DNA of 64,000 bases from contig NZ_FOPS01000003.1 in assembly GCF_900113545.1 (NCBI RefSeq), positions 186,001-250,000 of the forward strand. The letters are read 5' to 3'. This document shows, piece after piece, positions 1 to 8,094 of the stretch. A program made the translations under genes and the position numbers. A model generated the notes under the pieces. That model saw only the letters and a list, made by a program, of their open reading frames with translations. It had not been told where the DNA came from and did not search any database. How positions within the stretch are numbered: the first letter of the stretch is position 1; the number at the start of each line of letters is the position of its first letter. The stretch is from Neisseria elongata subsp. elongata. Its GTDB lineage: Bacteria > Pseudomonadota > Gammaproteobacteria > Burkholderiales > Neisseriaceae.

Positions 1-14
1 CGCTGGCAAACATT

Positions 15-497
15 TTGTGTGCCCTGATGCTTATCGGCAGCCTTGTTTTTGCCGCCGTAATCGTGCGCAACGCCGCCGATCCTGCCGACATCCGCGGATT
101 TCTGCCGCTGCTGCCCTTTGCCGTCATTACCGCCGCCGCATGTGGGTGGCAGCTGTCCCGCTACCGCCGCCGTCGCGCCGTGCTTGCCGCCATCAACCGC
201 CCCGAAGCGCAGCCGTGGAAACTCGTTGCCATCCCGATTTACATCGCCGGCACCAATCGCAAACTCAGGCGGACGTATTATTTCTACCCCGCGCCCATCA
301 ACGGCAAAATCCGCAAAATCACATTTAGCGACCACAACTTCCAACCCGTCCGCCGCCACGGACAATATCTCGCCTTCGCCCCGCAAGGCGGCGGCGCGCC
401 CGTTCCCGTTGATGCCGAGTTGCGCAATATCCGCGGTCTGAACGAAAGCGAACGCCGCGGGCTGCTGCGGCAAATTAAAGAGCTGGCGGCAGAATGA
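15..497 (+). CDS. Hypothetical membrane protein, possibly 5'-truncated by the window edge
   Basis: Unknown function. The reading frame is open to the window edge, so the true start may lie outside; in-frame TTG (15) and ATG (27) codons are the first candidates. The N-terminal ~50 residues form two hydrophobic segments separated by a short polar turn, followed by an Arg-rich stretch (RYRRRR) typical of a cytoplasmic membrane boundary, then a soluble ~100-residue domain with no motif I recognise. A kingDUS-type hairpin follows the stop at once. An inner-membrane anchor with a cytoplasmic domain is inference. Confidence 0.6.
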   Translation: MCALMLIGSLVFAAVIVRNAADPADIRGFLPLLPFAVITAAACGWQLSRYRRRRAVLAAINRPEAQPWKLVAIPIYIAGTNRKLRRTYYFYPAPINGKIRKITFSDHNFQPVRRHGQYLAFAPQGGGAPVPVDAELRNIRGLNESERRGLLRQIKELAAE

Positions 498-504
498 ATG
501 CCGC

Positions 505-543
505 AGGCAGCCTGAAACGCCGTTTGCCGTTTTCAGGCTGCCT
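505..543 (+). terminator. Paired AGGCAGCCTGAA hairpin terminator
   Basis: AGGCAGCCTGAAAC is followed 15 bases later by its complement GTTTTCAGGCTGCCTTT, a 12-bp stem ending in T residues. The arm matches the uptake-sequence variant described for Kingella species rather than the AGGCCGTCTGAA form dominating the right of the window. It sits just after the stop at 497. Confidence 0.7.
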
Positions 544-556
544 TTAAGGACAGCCG

Positions 557-627
557 CCGTAGGTCGGGCATTGATGCCCGACAAATCCCATCCGCAAAGT
601 TCGGGCATAAATGCCCGACCTACACGG
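557..627. repeat. Inverted repeat built on TAGGTCGGGCAT / ATGCCCGACCTA
   Basis: The left arm reads CCGTAGGTCGGGCAT and the right arm ATGCCCGACCTACACGG, about 40 bases apart. Two inner copies of ATGCCCGA and TCGGGCAT allow smaller nested hairpins. It looks like a small non-coding neisserial intergenic repeat; I cannot name its family. Confidence 0.55.
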
Positions 628-663
628 CTAAATTAAATTTCCAGCCAACCAAGAATATTTCCA

Positions 664-816
664 ATGAATATAAAAACAGCAGAAAATATCCAGTGCGAAT
701 TTGAATATCTGGTATTAGACGGCTATTTCCCGATACATTTCGCATCGCACGGGCAAGAACGCAGCGACTGGCAGTTTGCGGTTGAATTCATATACCGTCT
801 ATTTGAACGCTTATAG
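664..816 (+). CDS. Small ORF of 50 residues, hypothetical or gene remnant
   Basis: An ATG-initiated frame in an otherwise gene-free stretch (498-923). The product is acidic and aromatic-rich, with residues such as FEYLVLDGYFP and SDWQFAVEFIYRLFERL, which does not look like random translation. It stops abruptly just before a DUS-type hairpin (851-896), so it may be the front of a longer gene truncated there. No clear ribosome-binding site is visible. Function unknown. Confidence 0.35.
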   Translation: MNIKTAENIQCEFEYLVLDGYFPIHFASHGQERSDWQFAVEFIYRLFERL

Positions 817-850
817 CAGCCTGCACCCCGCCGTTTGTATCAACCCAAAG

Positions 851-896
851 TGCAGGCTGCTTTTGTATTTTTCAGGTAGCCTAAAAGCAGCCTGCA
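851..896. repeat. AAGCAGCCTGCA-type inverted repeat with internal AGGCTACCTGAA site
   Basis: TGCAGGCTGCTTTT and AAAAGCAGCCTGCA form a 14-bp inverted pair around TTCAGGTAGCCT, the complement of AGGCTACCTGAA. This is the first member of a hairpin family recurring to about 17.6 kb. Two uptake-sequence variants are nested in one element. Confidence 0.65.
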
Positions 897-923
897 GGCA
901 GCCCCCCTCGGAAAGGAAAACCT

Positions 924-1631
924 ATGCCCAAGCCCACCCGCCAAGACTTCGCTTTTTTAAACGACGCGAAAACCGAAGCCGTATTGTTCGACCTCTACAC
1001 CGCCGCCGTACGCCAGATTCCCGGCCTGATATGGCATTTCCTGCCCCAACTGCCCAAACTGCTGGGCAAAGGCAGCGGCTGGACGGGCGAAAACGAAGCC
1101 TATTTCGACGACAAATACATCCCCATCGTCCCGCAGCAGGGCGCATTCCTGTATATGCAGGCCTTGGCCAAGGGCGCGAAAAACATCGTCGAATTCGGCA
1201 CGTCTTACGGCATTTCCACGCTTTATCTGGCCGCAGCGGCCAAGAAAAACGGCGGCCGCGTGATAACTACCGAATACCTGCCGCACAAAGCCGAAGCCGC
1301 CCGCCGCCACTTCGCCGCCGCGGGGCTGGCCGACCACATCGAACTGCGCGAAGGAGACGCGCTGGAAACTTTGCAAGACATCCCCGGCGGCATCGATTTC
1401 GTGCTGCTCGACGGCTGGCCGAACTTGGTTTACCCCGTGTTCAAACTGCTCGAACCCAAGCTCGCCCCGCGCGCCGCCGTCGCCGTGGACGACGTGGAAG
1501 GCTACACCCCCGCCATGCAGGATTATCTGGACTACGTCCGCAATCCCGCCAACGGCTATGTTTCCGCCACCTTAAAGCCGCATAAGGCCTTGGAATACAG
1601 CGTGAAAACAGCCGAGGCGGATGCTGCTTGA
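924..1631 (+). CDS. Class I SAM-dependent O-methyltransferase (family 3 type)
   Basis: A 235-residue protein resembling the small-molecule O-methyltransferases related to catechol and caffeoyl-CoA methyltransferases. Visible features are the SAM-binding motif VEFGTSYGISTLYLA at about residues 88-102, an acidic residue in the ITTEYLP strand, and DFVLLDGWPN near 157-166, the usual metal-acceptor strand of this fold. GGAAAGGAAAA stands ahead of the ATG. It is a monocistronic unit between two AAGCAGCCTGCA hairpins. The substrate cannot be read from sequence. Confidence 0.8.
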   Translation: MPKPTRQDFAFLNDAKTEAVLFDLYTAAVRQIPGLIWHFLPQLPKLLGKGSGWTGENEAYFDDKYIPIVPQQGAFLYMQALAKGAKNIVEFGTSYGISTLYLAAAAKKNGGRVITTEYLPHKAEAARRHFAAAGLADHIELREGDALETLQDIPGGIDFVLLDGWPNLVYPVFKLLEPKLAPRAAVAVDDVEGYTPAMQDYLDYVRNPANGYVSATLKPHKALEYSVKTAEADAA

Positions 1632-1679
1632 GGTCGTCTGAAAGCAGCCTGCACTTTGAAAACAAGATGCAGGCTGCTT
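1631..1679. terminator. AGGTCGTCTGAA site fused to an AAGCAGCCTGCA hairpin
   Basis: AGGTCGTCTGAA (1631-1642) runs directly into AAAGCAGCCTGCACTTTG, whose complement GATGCAGGCTGCTTA follows a short loop. The hairpin lies between the converging methyltransferase and MBL-fold genes and could end both transcripts. It joins two uptake-sequence dialects in one element. Confidence 0.65.
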
Positions 1680-1697
1680 AGGGTAATGTGTCGTTTA

Positions 1698-2549
1698 TCA
1701 ATCCAGTTTCACGATTTCTCCGTCTTCTGGAACGTTCACACGGCTCTCAATGCCTTGACCGCGTATAAATTTACGCATATCGGCGCGGCTGACGGCGGTA
1801 TGATTCACGGTATCCATGTGTACGGTGATGATTTTGGCTTTAGGCATGACTTGGCTGGCTTTTAATACATCAGCCGTCCCCATAATAATGCCGTCTGAAA
1901 TGCCTGAAATCAGCGCGTAGCCCGTGTTCATAATCAGATAATCGGGTTTGTAGCGGTTCAATGCTTTGTTTACATCTGCCGTCCACACAGTATCACCCAT
2001 AATATAAGCGGTTTTATGTCCGCTGCTTTGGAATACCACACCCATTGCATCGCCTAAGATTTCGGCTAGCTGAGGGTTGGCATACATGGCTTCTGTACCG
2101 TGTACGCCGCCGGTTTTGCTGATGGTTACGCCGTTGAAGACAGCGTTGCCGTTCAACACGCGTACATCAGTAAAGCCTTGGCTGCGGATTTTTGCCGCGT
2201 CGGCTTGGTGCTGCACATATACGGGCAGGTTTTTCGGAATGGAACGTGCGGCGGTTTCGTCCCAATGGTCTTCGTGAGTATGGGTAACGATAACTGCATC
2301 CACACCGTCCAAAATTTTATTCACGCTCATCGGCAGCCCGACCAGCGGCATTTTGGCTTGGCTGTTGAACGTGCCGGCAAAGCCGTTCATGGAATGCTTG
2401 GGGGCGAAAAACGGGTCAATCAAAAACGTCTGCCCCGCATATTCGACTTTGGCGGTAGCGTTACGGATATGTTGGTATGAATCGTCTGCCCAAGCGAAAA
2501 AGGCTGTCGCGCCCAAAACAGTGGCAAGAATAAATTGCTTGGATTTCAT
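1698..2549 (-). CDS. Exported MBL-fold metal-dependent hydrolase
   Basis: A 283-residue protein with a short cleavable-looking signal peptide (hydrophobic ILATVLGATAFFAWA, then acidic). The metallo-beta-lactamase motif THTHEDHWD is at residues 89-97, supplying His90, His92, Asp94 and His95. Further ligand candidates are GGVHGTEAM, MGDTVW and a late TVHMDTVNH His. The subfamily resembles UlaG-like and L-ascorbate-6-phosphate lactonase-like hydrolases, but export argues for another substrate. AAGGAGCAACATC precedes the ATG. It is divergent from the GlxA-type regulator 97 bp away, which suggests a regulator-target pair. Confidence 0.75.
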   Translation of the reverse strand: MKSKQFILATVLGATAFFAWADDSYQHIRNATAKVEYAGQTFLIDPFFAPKHSMNGFAGTFNSQAKMPLVGLPMSVNKILDGVDAVIVTHTHEDHWDETAARSIPKNLPVYVQHQADAAKIRSQGFTDVRVLNGNAVFNGVTISKTGGVHGTEAMYANPQLAEILGDAMGVVFQSSGHKTAYIMGDTVWTADVNKALNRYKPDYLIMNTGYALISGISDGIIMGTADVLKASQVMPKAKIITVHMDTVNHTAVSRADMRKFIRGQGIESRVNVPEDGEIVKLD

Positions 2550-2610
2550 GATGTTGCTCCTTAAAAAATCATGGAGCGTATTTTAAGCAGCAGGTGTATC
2601 GGCTAAAATA

Positions 2611-2622
2611 GGCAATATTGCC
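2611..2622. promoter_or_regulatory. 12-bp perfect palindrome in the MBL / GlxA divergent spacer
   Basis: GGCAATATTGCC is a perfect palindrome in the 97-bp gap between the divergent MBL hydrolase and GlxA-type regulator genes. Its position fits an operator for a dimeric regulator, but AraC-type proteins usually bind direct repeats, so this is only a candidate. Confidence 0.3.
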
Positions 2623-2646
2623 AACAAACGCAAGGATAGTGCCAAA

Positions 2647-3633
2647 ATGTCGTCTGAAAACGAGCGTAACGAGTTTCGCCAAAATCAAGCTGCCCCCAAA
2701 ATCGTGCTATATGCTCAATCGGGCATGAATGATTTTGTCTTCAACATTCCCTTTTCTGTTTTTCAGACGACCTATCGGGACAATCCGCTCTTTGACCTGA
2801 AAATCTGTTCCGATGACAGCAAAGACGTCATCACGGCACTGGGCGCAAGCATTCCCGTACACGGCGGCTTGGATTTGACGGAAGAAGCCGACATCATCGT
2901 CATCGCAGGCTGGCGCAATATTGAAGAAGCCCCGACACCTGAGTTAAGCGCACATTTACAGAAAGCAGTACAACGTGGTGCGCATATCACCGCCCTATGT
3001 TACGGCACTTACGCCCTTGCCTACACAGGACTTTTAGACGGCAGAACCGCCGCCACCCACTGGCTTGCCGAAGACGACTTTGTCCGCCGTTTCCCTAAAA
3101 TTCATCTGGATACCAACCGCCTATATGCGGAAGACGGCAACTTTTTAACATCGGCAGGTGCGGCGGGCGGGCTGGATTGCTGCCTTTACCTCATCCGCAA
3201 AATCCACGGTGCAACCGTTGCCAACGACCTTGCCCGTACCTTGGTTGCGGCACCACACCGCGAAGGCGGGCAGGCACAGTTTATCCACCGACCTGTCGAA
3301 CGTCGTACCGCCGATGACAAAATCAATCACTTATTGGACGAACTGCGCCAAAACCTTGCGACCCCATACCGCTTGGACGATTTGGCAAAAAAATTAGCCG
3401 TTTCCCGCCGAACCTTTATCCGCCATTTTTCTCAAGCCACAGGCATGAATTTCGGTGAGTGGCTCACAACAGAGCGGCTATGGCAGGTACAGGATTTGTT
3501 GGAAAATACGGATTTGCCGATAGAACGCATCGCCGAACAAAGCGGCTTCGGCAGCGCGGCAAACCTACGTTTGCAGTTCAAAGCCAAGTTTAAAATCAAT
3601 CCAAATGTCTGGCGGAAAGTATTTGGCAGATAG
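2647..3633 (+). CDS. GlxA-family transcriptional regulator (DJ-1/PfpI plus AraC-type HTH)
   Basis: A 328-residue, two-domain regulator. Residues ~18-200 form a DJ-1/PfpI (class I glutamine amidotransferase-like) sensor domain with the nucleophile-elbow motif ALCYGTYALAYTGLLDG around Cys118. Residues ~230-325 hold two AraC helix-turn-helix units: LDDLAKKLAVSRRTFIRHF, then IERIAEQSGFGSAANLRLQFK. Length and layout match GlxA-like regulators. The signal it senses is unknown; the divergent MBL hydrolase is the obvious candidate target. The coding sequence contains a TTCAGACGACCT uptake site near residue 40. Confidence 0.85.
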   Translation: MSSENERNEFRQNQAAPKIVLYAQSGMNDFVFNIPFSVFQTTYRDNPLFDLKICSDDSKDVITALGASIPVHGGLDLTEEADIIVIAGWRNIEEAPTPELSAHLQKAVQRGAHITALCYGTYALAYTGLLDGRTAATHWLAEDDFVRRFPKIHLDTNRLYAEDGNFLTSAGAAGGLDCCLYLIRKIHGATVANDLARTLVAAPHREGGQAQFIHRPVERRTADDKINHLLDELRQNLATPYRLDDLAKKLAVSRRTFIRHFSQATGMNFGEWLTTERLWQVQDLLENTDLPIERIAEQSGFGSAANLRLQFKAKFKINPNVWRKVFGR

Positions 3634-3661
3634 CTCGCGTTAGTCAATCCAAAATACCTGG

Positions 3662-3710
3662 GTGCAGGCTGCTTTGAAGGTCGTCTGAAAACCCAAAAAG
3701 CAGCCTGCAC
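3662..3710. repeat. AAGCAGCCTGCA hairpin enclosing an AGGTCGTCTGAA site
   Basis: GTGCAGGCTGCTTT and AAAAGCAGCCTGCAC are complementary arms, and the loop contains AGGTCGTCTGAA (3678-3689). It follows the regulator stop and probably ends its transcript. As at 1631-1679, two dialects are combined in one repeat. Confidence 0.65.
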
Positions 3711-3824
3711 TTGCCTTTGCTGATGAAATCAGATTCCCGAATCCTGCCAGCGCCACTAAAATATCGAACCCGATGCCCGTAAACACCACCTACATCATTT
3801 TCAGGTAGCCTGAAAGGACACACC

Positions 3825-4370
3825 ATGCCGCAGCCGGATTGGCAATCTATCGAAAACATCGCCTATCAAATCATCGTGGATGCCGTGTACCATATACACA
3901 GGCAATACCCGCACGAAACCGTGTACGCCGCCATTTTCCACAACTTCTACTGCGACAATACCTATCTCTATTTCCCCTCGCTGTCGGTCGGCACGGAAGA
4001 GCTGCTTGCGCGCGTGGTGGAAAAATACCAAAGCGAATACGGCTCCGCTGAAAGCCGCGCCGAACTGGAACAGTCGTTGCGCTGGTCGGGCGCGGACTTG
4101 GCGGAATATCTGTTTGACGGCGGCGCGGCGGGCAATGCGGCGGCGCGAAGCGTGCAGGCTGCCGTGCGCCAAGAAGCCGATTGGGACGATTTATACGACC
4201 ACTTCCACCAATGCTTTCCGCGCGCCTGCCGCCGCGCCGCCGAAGATTTGCTGCGCGCCAAGCTCGTCGCCCCCGATTTTGTCGCCGTTGCCTGCGATGA
4301 AGACGAAGAGCTGATTGCCCCCAGCCTAACGCCCGAACAACTGCAACGACATTTCCCCGAATTGGTGTAA
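3825..4370 (+). CDS. DUF4303-like protein, orphan immunity candidate
   Basis: A 181-residue acidic soluble protein without signal peptide or membrane segment. The N-terminal pattern (long helix, then TVYAAIFHNFYCDNTYLYFP) and acidic C-terminus resemble DUF4303 proteins, which are often found near polymorphic-toxin immunity genes; this assignment is from memory of the family pattern. The start ATG lies just after an AGGTAGCCTGAAAGG segment that contributes both an uptake-like site and the Shine-Dalgarno. No toxin gene is adjacent. Confidence 0.5.
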   Translation: MPQPDWQSIENIAYQIIVDAVYHIHRQYPHETVYAAIFHNFYCDNTYLYFPSLSVGTEELLARVVEKYQSEYGSAESRAELEQSLRWSGADLAEYLFDGGAAGNAAARSVQAAVRQEADWDDLYDHFHQCFPRACRRAAEDLLRAKLVAPDFVAVACDEDEELIAPSLTPEQLQRHFPELV

Positions 4371-4483
4371 CGTTCAGGCCGTCTGAAACTCCAAAAACCA
4401 GCACCGCGGGCACGCACATCGGTTCGCCGAATCGCAGATTCGGACCGATGGCAGCCTGCACCCCAACAAAACAAGGACTTACC

Positions 4484-6397
4484 ATGACCATCCTCCAAGC
4501 CGAGAACCTATCCTTCGCCTTCGGGCACGTCGCGCTGCTCGACAAAGCATCTTTCCAACTGGCCGCGGGCGACAAAGTCGGCCTGATCGGGCGCAACGGC
4601 GCGGGCAAATCCAGCCTGCTGAAAATCCTCGCCGGCGTGCAGAAGCCCGACGACGGCCAGCTCATCCTGCAAAACGGGCTGAAAACCGTTTATGTGCCGC
4701 AGGAGAGCTTTTTCGACGGCGCGGCCACCGTGTTCGACATCGTGTCCGAAGGGCTGGGCAGCCTGCGCGACGTACTGCGGCGTTACCACGAAATCGGCCG
4801 CGAACTGGCGAACGGGCAAAACGACAGCCTCATCAAAGAATTGAACGAACTGCAAAACCAAATCGAAGCGCAAAACGGCTGGCAGTTCGACGCATTGGTC
4901 AGCCAGACCATCGGCGAGCTGGGGCTGCCTGAAAACGAAAAAATCGCCAATTTGTCCGGCGGGCAGAAAAAGCGCGTCGCGCTGGCGCAGGCCTGGGTGC
5001 AGAAGCCCGACATCCTGCTGCTGGACGAGCCGACCAACCATTTGGACATCGACGCGATTTTGTGGCTGGAAAACCTGCTGAACAACTTTTCAGGCAGCCT
5101 GATTGTGATTACCCACGACCGCCGTTTTTTGGACAATGTGGCCAACCGCATCGTCGAACTCGACCGAGGCAGCCTGCGCTCCTATCCCGGCTCGTTCGCC
5201 AAATACAGCGAGAACAAGGCGGAAGAACTGGCCGTGGAAGCCGAACACAACCGCCTGTTCGACAAATTCCACGCGCAAGAAGAGGCGTGGATTCGCAAAG
5301 GCATCGAAGCGCGGCGCACGCGCAACGAAGGCCGTGTTAAGCGTTTGGAAGAATTGCGGAAACAGCGTGCGGCGCGGCGCGAACGACAGGGGCAGGTGTC
5401 GTTCAAGCTCGATTCGGGCGAGAAAAGCGGCAAAATCGTCGCCGAACTGGAACACGCCTCGTTTGCATACGACAACAAACTGATTATGAACGACTTTTCC
5501 GCCGTGATTCAGCGCGGCGATAAGATTGGATTAATCGGCGCGAACGGCATCGGCAAAACCACGTTTTTGAAGCTGATTTTGGGCGAACTCGCGCCCACCG
5601 GCGGCAAAATCCGCCTCGGCAGCAAGCAGGAAGTGGCGTATTTCGACCAATTCCGCAGCGCGCTGAACGAAAACGACACCGTGTTCTACACGCTCGGCCA
5701 GGGCAACGATTATGTGGAAATCGGCAGCAAAAAGCGGCACGTGATGGGCTATCTGGAAGACTTCCTGTTCCACCCCGCCCGCGCCCAGTCGCCCGTGTCG
5801 TCGCTTTCCGGCGGCGAACGCAACCGCCTCTTGCTGGCCAAACTGTTCACCCGCCCCGCAAACATTTTGGTGCTGGACGAGCCGACCAACGATTTGGACA
5901 TCGACACGCAGGAATTGCTGGAAGAACTGCTGCGCGACTACGCCGGCACCGTGTTCCTCGTCAGCCACGACCGCATGTTTTTGGACAACGTGATTACGCA
6001 GAGCATTGTATTTGAAGGAGAAGGCCGTCTGAAAGAATACATCGGCGGCTATCAGGACTATGCCGATGCGAAGGCGCGCGAAGAGAAAGTGCAGGCTGCC
6101 TCCGCCCCGGCCGCCAAGCCCGAAAGGCCGTCTGAAAAAGACAAACCCAAGCCCAACCGCACGGCCAAACTGTCGTACAAAGAACAGCGCGAACTCGACG
6201 CCCTGCCCGACGAAATCGCCGCGCTAGAAGCCGAACAGGCCGATTTGAACGCGCAACTTTCCGACCCCGAAATCTTCAAAGACTACGAAAAAGCCGGCAG
6301 CCTGCAAGCACGCGCGGAAGAAATTGAAACGCTGCTGCTGGAGAAATTGGAACGGTGGGAAATGTTGGAAGGGAAGCAGAACGGAGAGGGGGTTTGA
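4484..6397 (+). CDS. uup: ABC-F family ATPase Uup
   Basis: A soluble twin-ATPase of the ABC-F class, which act on ribosomes or branched DNA intermediates rather than in transport. Walker A motifs are at about residues 36-43 (GRNGAGKS) and 351-358 (GANGIGKT), signatures are LSGGQKKR and LSGGERNR, and Walker B is LLLDEPTNHLD and LVLDEPTNDLD. The C-terminal ~80 residues form the coiled coil that separates Uup from other ABC-F proteins. I chose the ATG giving MTILQAENLS; an upstream in-frame ATG would add 12 unlikely residues. Two AGGCCGTCTGAA sites sit in frame in the linker (EGRLKE and ERPSEK). Its 3' end is duplicated at 8095-8302. Confidence 0.9.
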   Translation: MTILQAENLSFAFGHVALLDKASFQLAAGDKVGLIGRNGAGKSSLLKILAGVQKPDDGQLILQNGLKTVYVPQESFFDGAATVFDIVSEGLGSLRDVLRRYHEIGRELANGQNDSLIKELNELQNQIEAQNGWQFDALVSQTIGELGLPENEKIANLSGGQKKRVALAQAWVQKPDILLLDEPTNHLDIDAILWLENLLNNFSGSLIVITHDRRFLDNVANRIVELDRGSLRSYPGSFAKYSENKAEELAVEAEHNRLFDKFHAQEEAWIRKGIEARRTRNEGRVKRLEELRKQRAARRERQGQVSFKLDSGEKSGKIVAELEHASFAYDNKLIMNDFSAVIQRGDKIGLIGANGIGKTTFLKLILGELAPTGGKIRLGSKQEVAYFDQFRSALNENDTVFYTLGQGNDYVEIGSKKRHVMGYLEDFLFHPARAQSPVSSLSGGERNRLLLAKLFTRPANILVLDEPTNDLDIDTQELLEELLRDYAGTVFLVSHDRMFLDNVITQSIVFEGEGRLKEYIGGYQDYADAKAREEKVQAASAPAAKPERPSEKDKPKPNRTAKLSYKEQRELDALPDEIAALEAEQADLNAQLSDPEIFKDYEKAGSLQARAEEIETLLLEKLERWEMLEGKQNGEGV

Positions 6398-6400
6398 GGT

Positions 6401-6486
6401 TTCAGGTAGCCTGAAATAGAGTTGGAAGGCTACCTGAAAAATAGAAAGCAGCCTGCACCTTGGGAAAACAAAGTGCAGGCTGCTTT
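6401..6486. terminator. Double hairpin after uup: AGGCTACCTGAA pair then AAGCAGCCTGCA pair
   Basis: TTCAGGTAGCCT (6401) pairs with AGGCTACCTGAA (6427), and AAAGCAGCCTGCACCTT (6445) pairs with AAAGTGCAGGCTGCTTT. The block recurs nearly base for base after hxlR at 8217-8302, joined to a copy of the uup 3' end. It is the clearest case of the hairpin travelling with flanking gene sequence. Confidence 0.7.
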
Positions 6487-6589
6487 CAGGTAGCCCCAAA
6501 CTATGCCATCAAAGACTCTCTAAAAACGAAGCCTTTTCAAGCAAGCCCGGTTTCTGCAAAGCTGAACATACGGGCTTCCGCCTGCAAAC

Positions 6590-7606
6590 CTATTCCCAGC
6601 CTGCCACCACCAGCTTGCCGACCATATCCCCGCGTTCCACCCGCTCATGCGCGCGGCGCAGGTTGGCGGCATTGATGCCGTTCAGGATTTGGGTGGCGGT
6701 CGGGCGGATGATGCCTTCGTCCACCAGCCGCGCAGTTTCTGCCAGGATTTCGCCCTGCCGTTCGATGTCTGCCGTTTCGCGCAGCGGGCGGGTAAACATA
6801 AATTCCCAATGCAGCGACAGGCTTTTGCCTTTGAGCGGGTTCACGTCCAACGTTTCGGGGTCGTCAATCAGTGCGATTCTGCCTTGCGGGGCGATGAGTT
6901 CCACGATTTGCGGCAGATGGCGGTCGGTATGGTTGGTGGAAAAAACAAACGACGGCGCGCCGATATGTAACGCGGCAACCTGTTCCGCCATGTTTTCATG
7001 ATGGTTGATGACGAAATCCGCCCCCAATTCCTTCACCCACGCGCGGCTTTCGGGGCGGGAAGCGGTGGCGATGACTTGGATGTCGGTCAGCTTTTTCAGC
7101 AACTGGATGGCAAGCGAGCCGACCCCGCCTGCGCCGCCGATTAAGAGCAGCGCATTGGCGCCGCCTGCCACGGGTTTGTTCACATCCAAGCGGTCGAACA
7201 GCGTTTCCCATGCGGTAATCGCCGTCAGCGGCAGCGCGGCGGCTTGGGCAAAATCCAGCGAACGCGGCTTTTTGGCGGCAATGCGCGCGTCCACCGCCTG
7301 TAATTGTGCGTTCGAACCTTGGCGGTTGATGGCGCCCGCGTAATACACTTCGTCGCCGACTTTGAAATGCCGCACTTCGCTGCCGACCGCCTGAACGATG
7401 CCTGCCGCGTCGTAACCCAATACGCGGTACTGCCCTGCCGCAGGCGTATGCGCCGCCCGAACTTTCACATCGGCAGGATTCACCGAAACCGCCTGCACGG
7501 CAACCAAAATATCGTGCGGCCGCAGTTCGGGTTCGGGCAGTTCGATGTCGAGCAGGGCTTCAGGGTTGGAAACGGGCAAAGGGCGGTTGAAACCGATGGC
7601 TTTCAT
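6590..7606 (-). CDS. Zinc-type alcohol dehydrogenase-like / quinone oxidoreductase (MDR superfamily)
   Basis: A 338-residue NAD(P)H-dependent medium-chain dehydrogenase/reductase. The N-terminal GroES-like fold carries VSVNPADVKVR and GYDAAGIVQAVGSEV; the nucleotide-binding motif GGAGGVGSLAIQLLK starts near residue 157. It lacks the Cys/His zinc set of true alcohol dehydrogenases, as usual for the quinone-oxidoreductase branch. AACAGGAGAACATC precedes the ATG. It is divergent from an HxlR regulator, the common arrangement in which the regulator senses electrophile stress and controls the reductase. Confidence 0.82.
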   Translation of the reverse strand: MKAIGFNRPLPVSNPEALLDIELPEPELRPHDILVAVQAVSVNPADVKVRAAHTPAAGQYRVLGYDAAGIVQAVGSEVRHFKVGDEVYYAGAINRQGSNAQLQAVDARIAAKKPRSLDFAQAAALPLTAITAWETLFDRLDVNKPVAGGANALLLIGGAGGVGSLAIQLLKKLTDIQVIATASRPESRAWVKELGADFVINHHENMAEQVAALHIGAPSFVFSTNHTDRHLPQIVELIAPQGRIALIDDPETLDVNPLKGKSLSLHWEFMFTRPLRETADIERQGEILAETARLVDEGIIRPTATQILNGINAANLRRAHERVERGDMVGKLVVAGWE

Positions 7607-7663
7607 GATGTTCTCCTGTTAGGTCGTCTGAAAGCGTGTATCATGCGCCTAAAGCACACCATT

Positions 7664-7681
7664 AACAAGAACGCACTTGTT
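7664..7681. promoter_or_regulatory. Candidate HxlR operator
   Basis: AACAAG and CTTGTT form an inverted repeat with a 6-base spacer in the 104-bp divergent gap between the oxidoreductase and hxlR-type genes. Location and dyad geometry fit a small dimeric winged-helix regulator. No binding data are implied. Confidence 0.4.
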
Positions 7682-7710
7682 TTTCATATAGTTACATAAA
7701 GGATACTGCC

Positions 7711-8067
7711 ATGCCCCGCACACCGCATCCAAGCTACGACTGCGCCGAAGGCTGCTCGGTGGAAGCTGCGCTTTCCGTTATCGGCGGCAAATGGAAAGGC
7801 ACGATACTCTATCGCCTGCACACGGACGGCATGCTGCGCTTCAACCAAATCCGCCGCATCCTGCCCGATGTGTCGCAGCGCACGCTGACCGCCCAACTGC
7901 GCGCATTGGAAGCCGACGGCATCATTTCGCGCACCGTGTATCCCGAAGTCCCGCCGCGTGTGGAATACCGGCTAACGGATTACGGCAAAACGCTTGCCCC
8001 CGTGCTGACGGCATTGAAGGCATGGGGCGACGGCTTAAAAGAAAACCGCGCGGCAGGCAAGGTGTAG
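7711..8067 (+). CDS. HxlR-family transcriptional regulator
   Basis: A 118-residue winged-helix protein. The start region has paired cysteines ([12 protein letters not shown]) as in redox- or electrophile-sensing HxlR proteins such as HypR and QorR. The HTH core reads [14 protein letters not shown] and [22 protein letters not shown], and the wing [15 protein letters not shown] is diagnostic. It probably controls the divergent oxidoreductase. The gene is followed at once by a duplicated piece of the uup 3' end, so the oxidoreductase-hxlR pair looks like an insertion downstream of uup. Confidence 0.88.
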   Translation: MPRTPHPSYDCAEGCSVEAALSVIGGKWKGTILYRLHTDGMLRFNQIRRILPDVSQRTLTAQLRALEADGIISRTVYPEVPPRVEYRLTDYGKTLAPVLTALKAWGDGLKENRAAGKV

Positions 8068-8094
8068 AACGGCAACACCGAACCGAAAGGCTTC

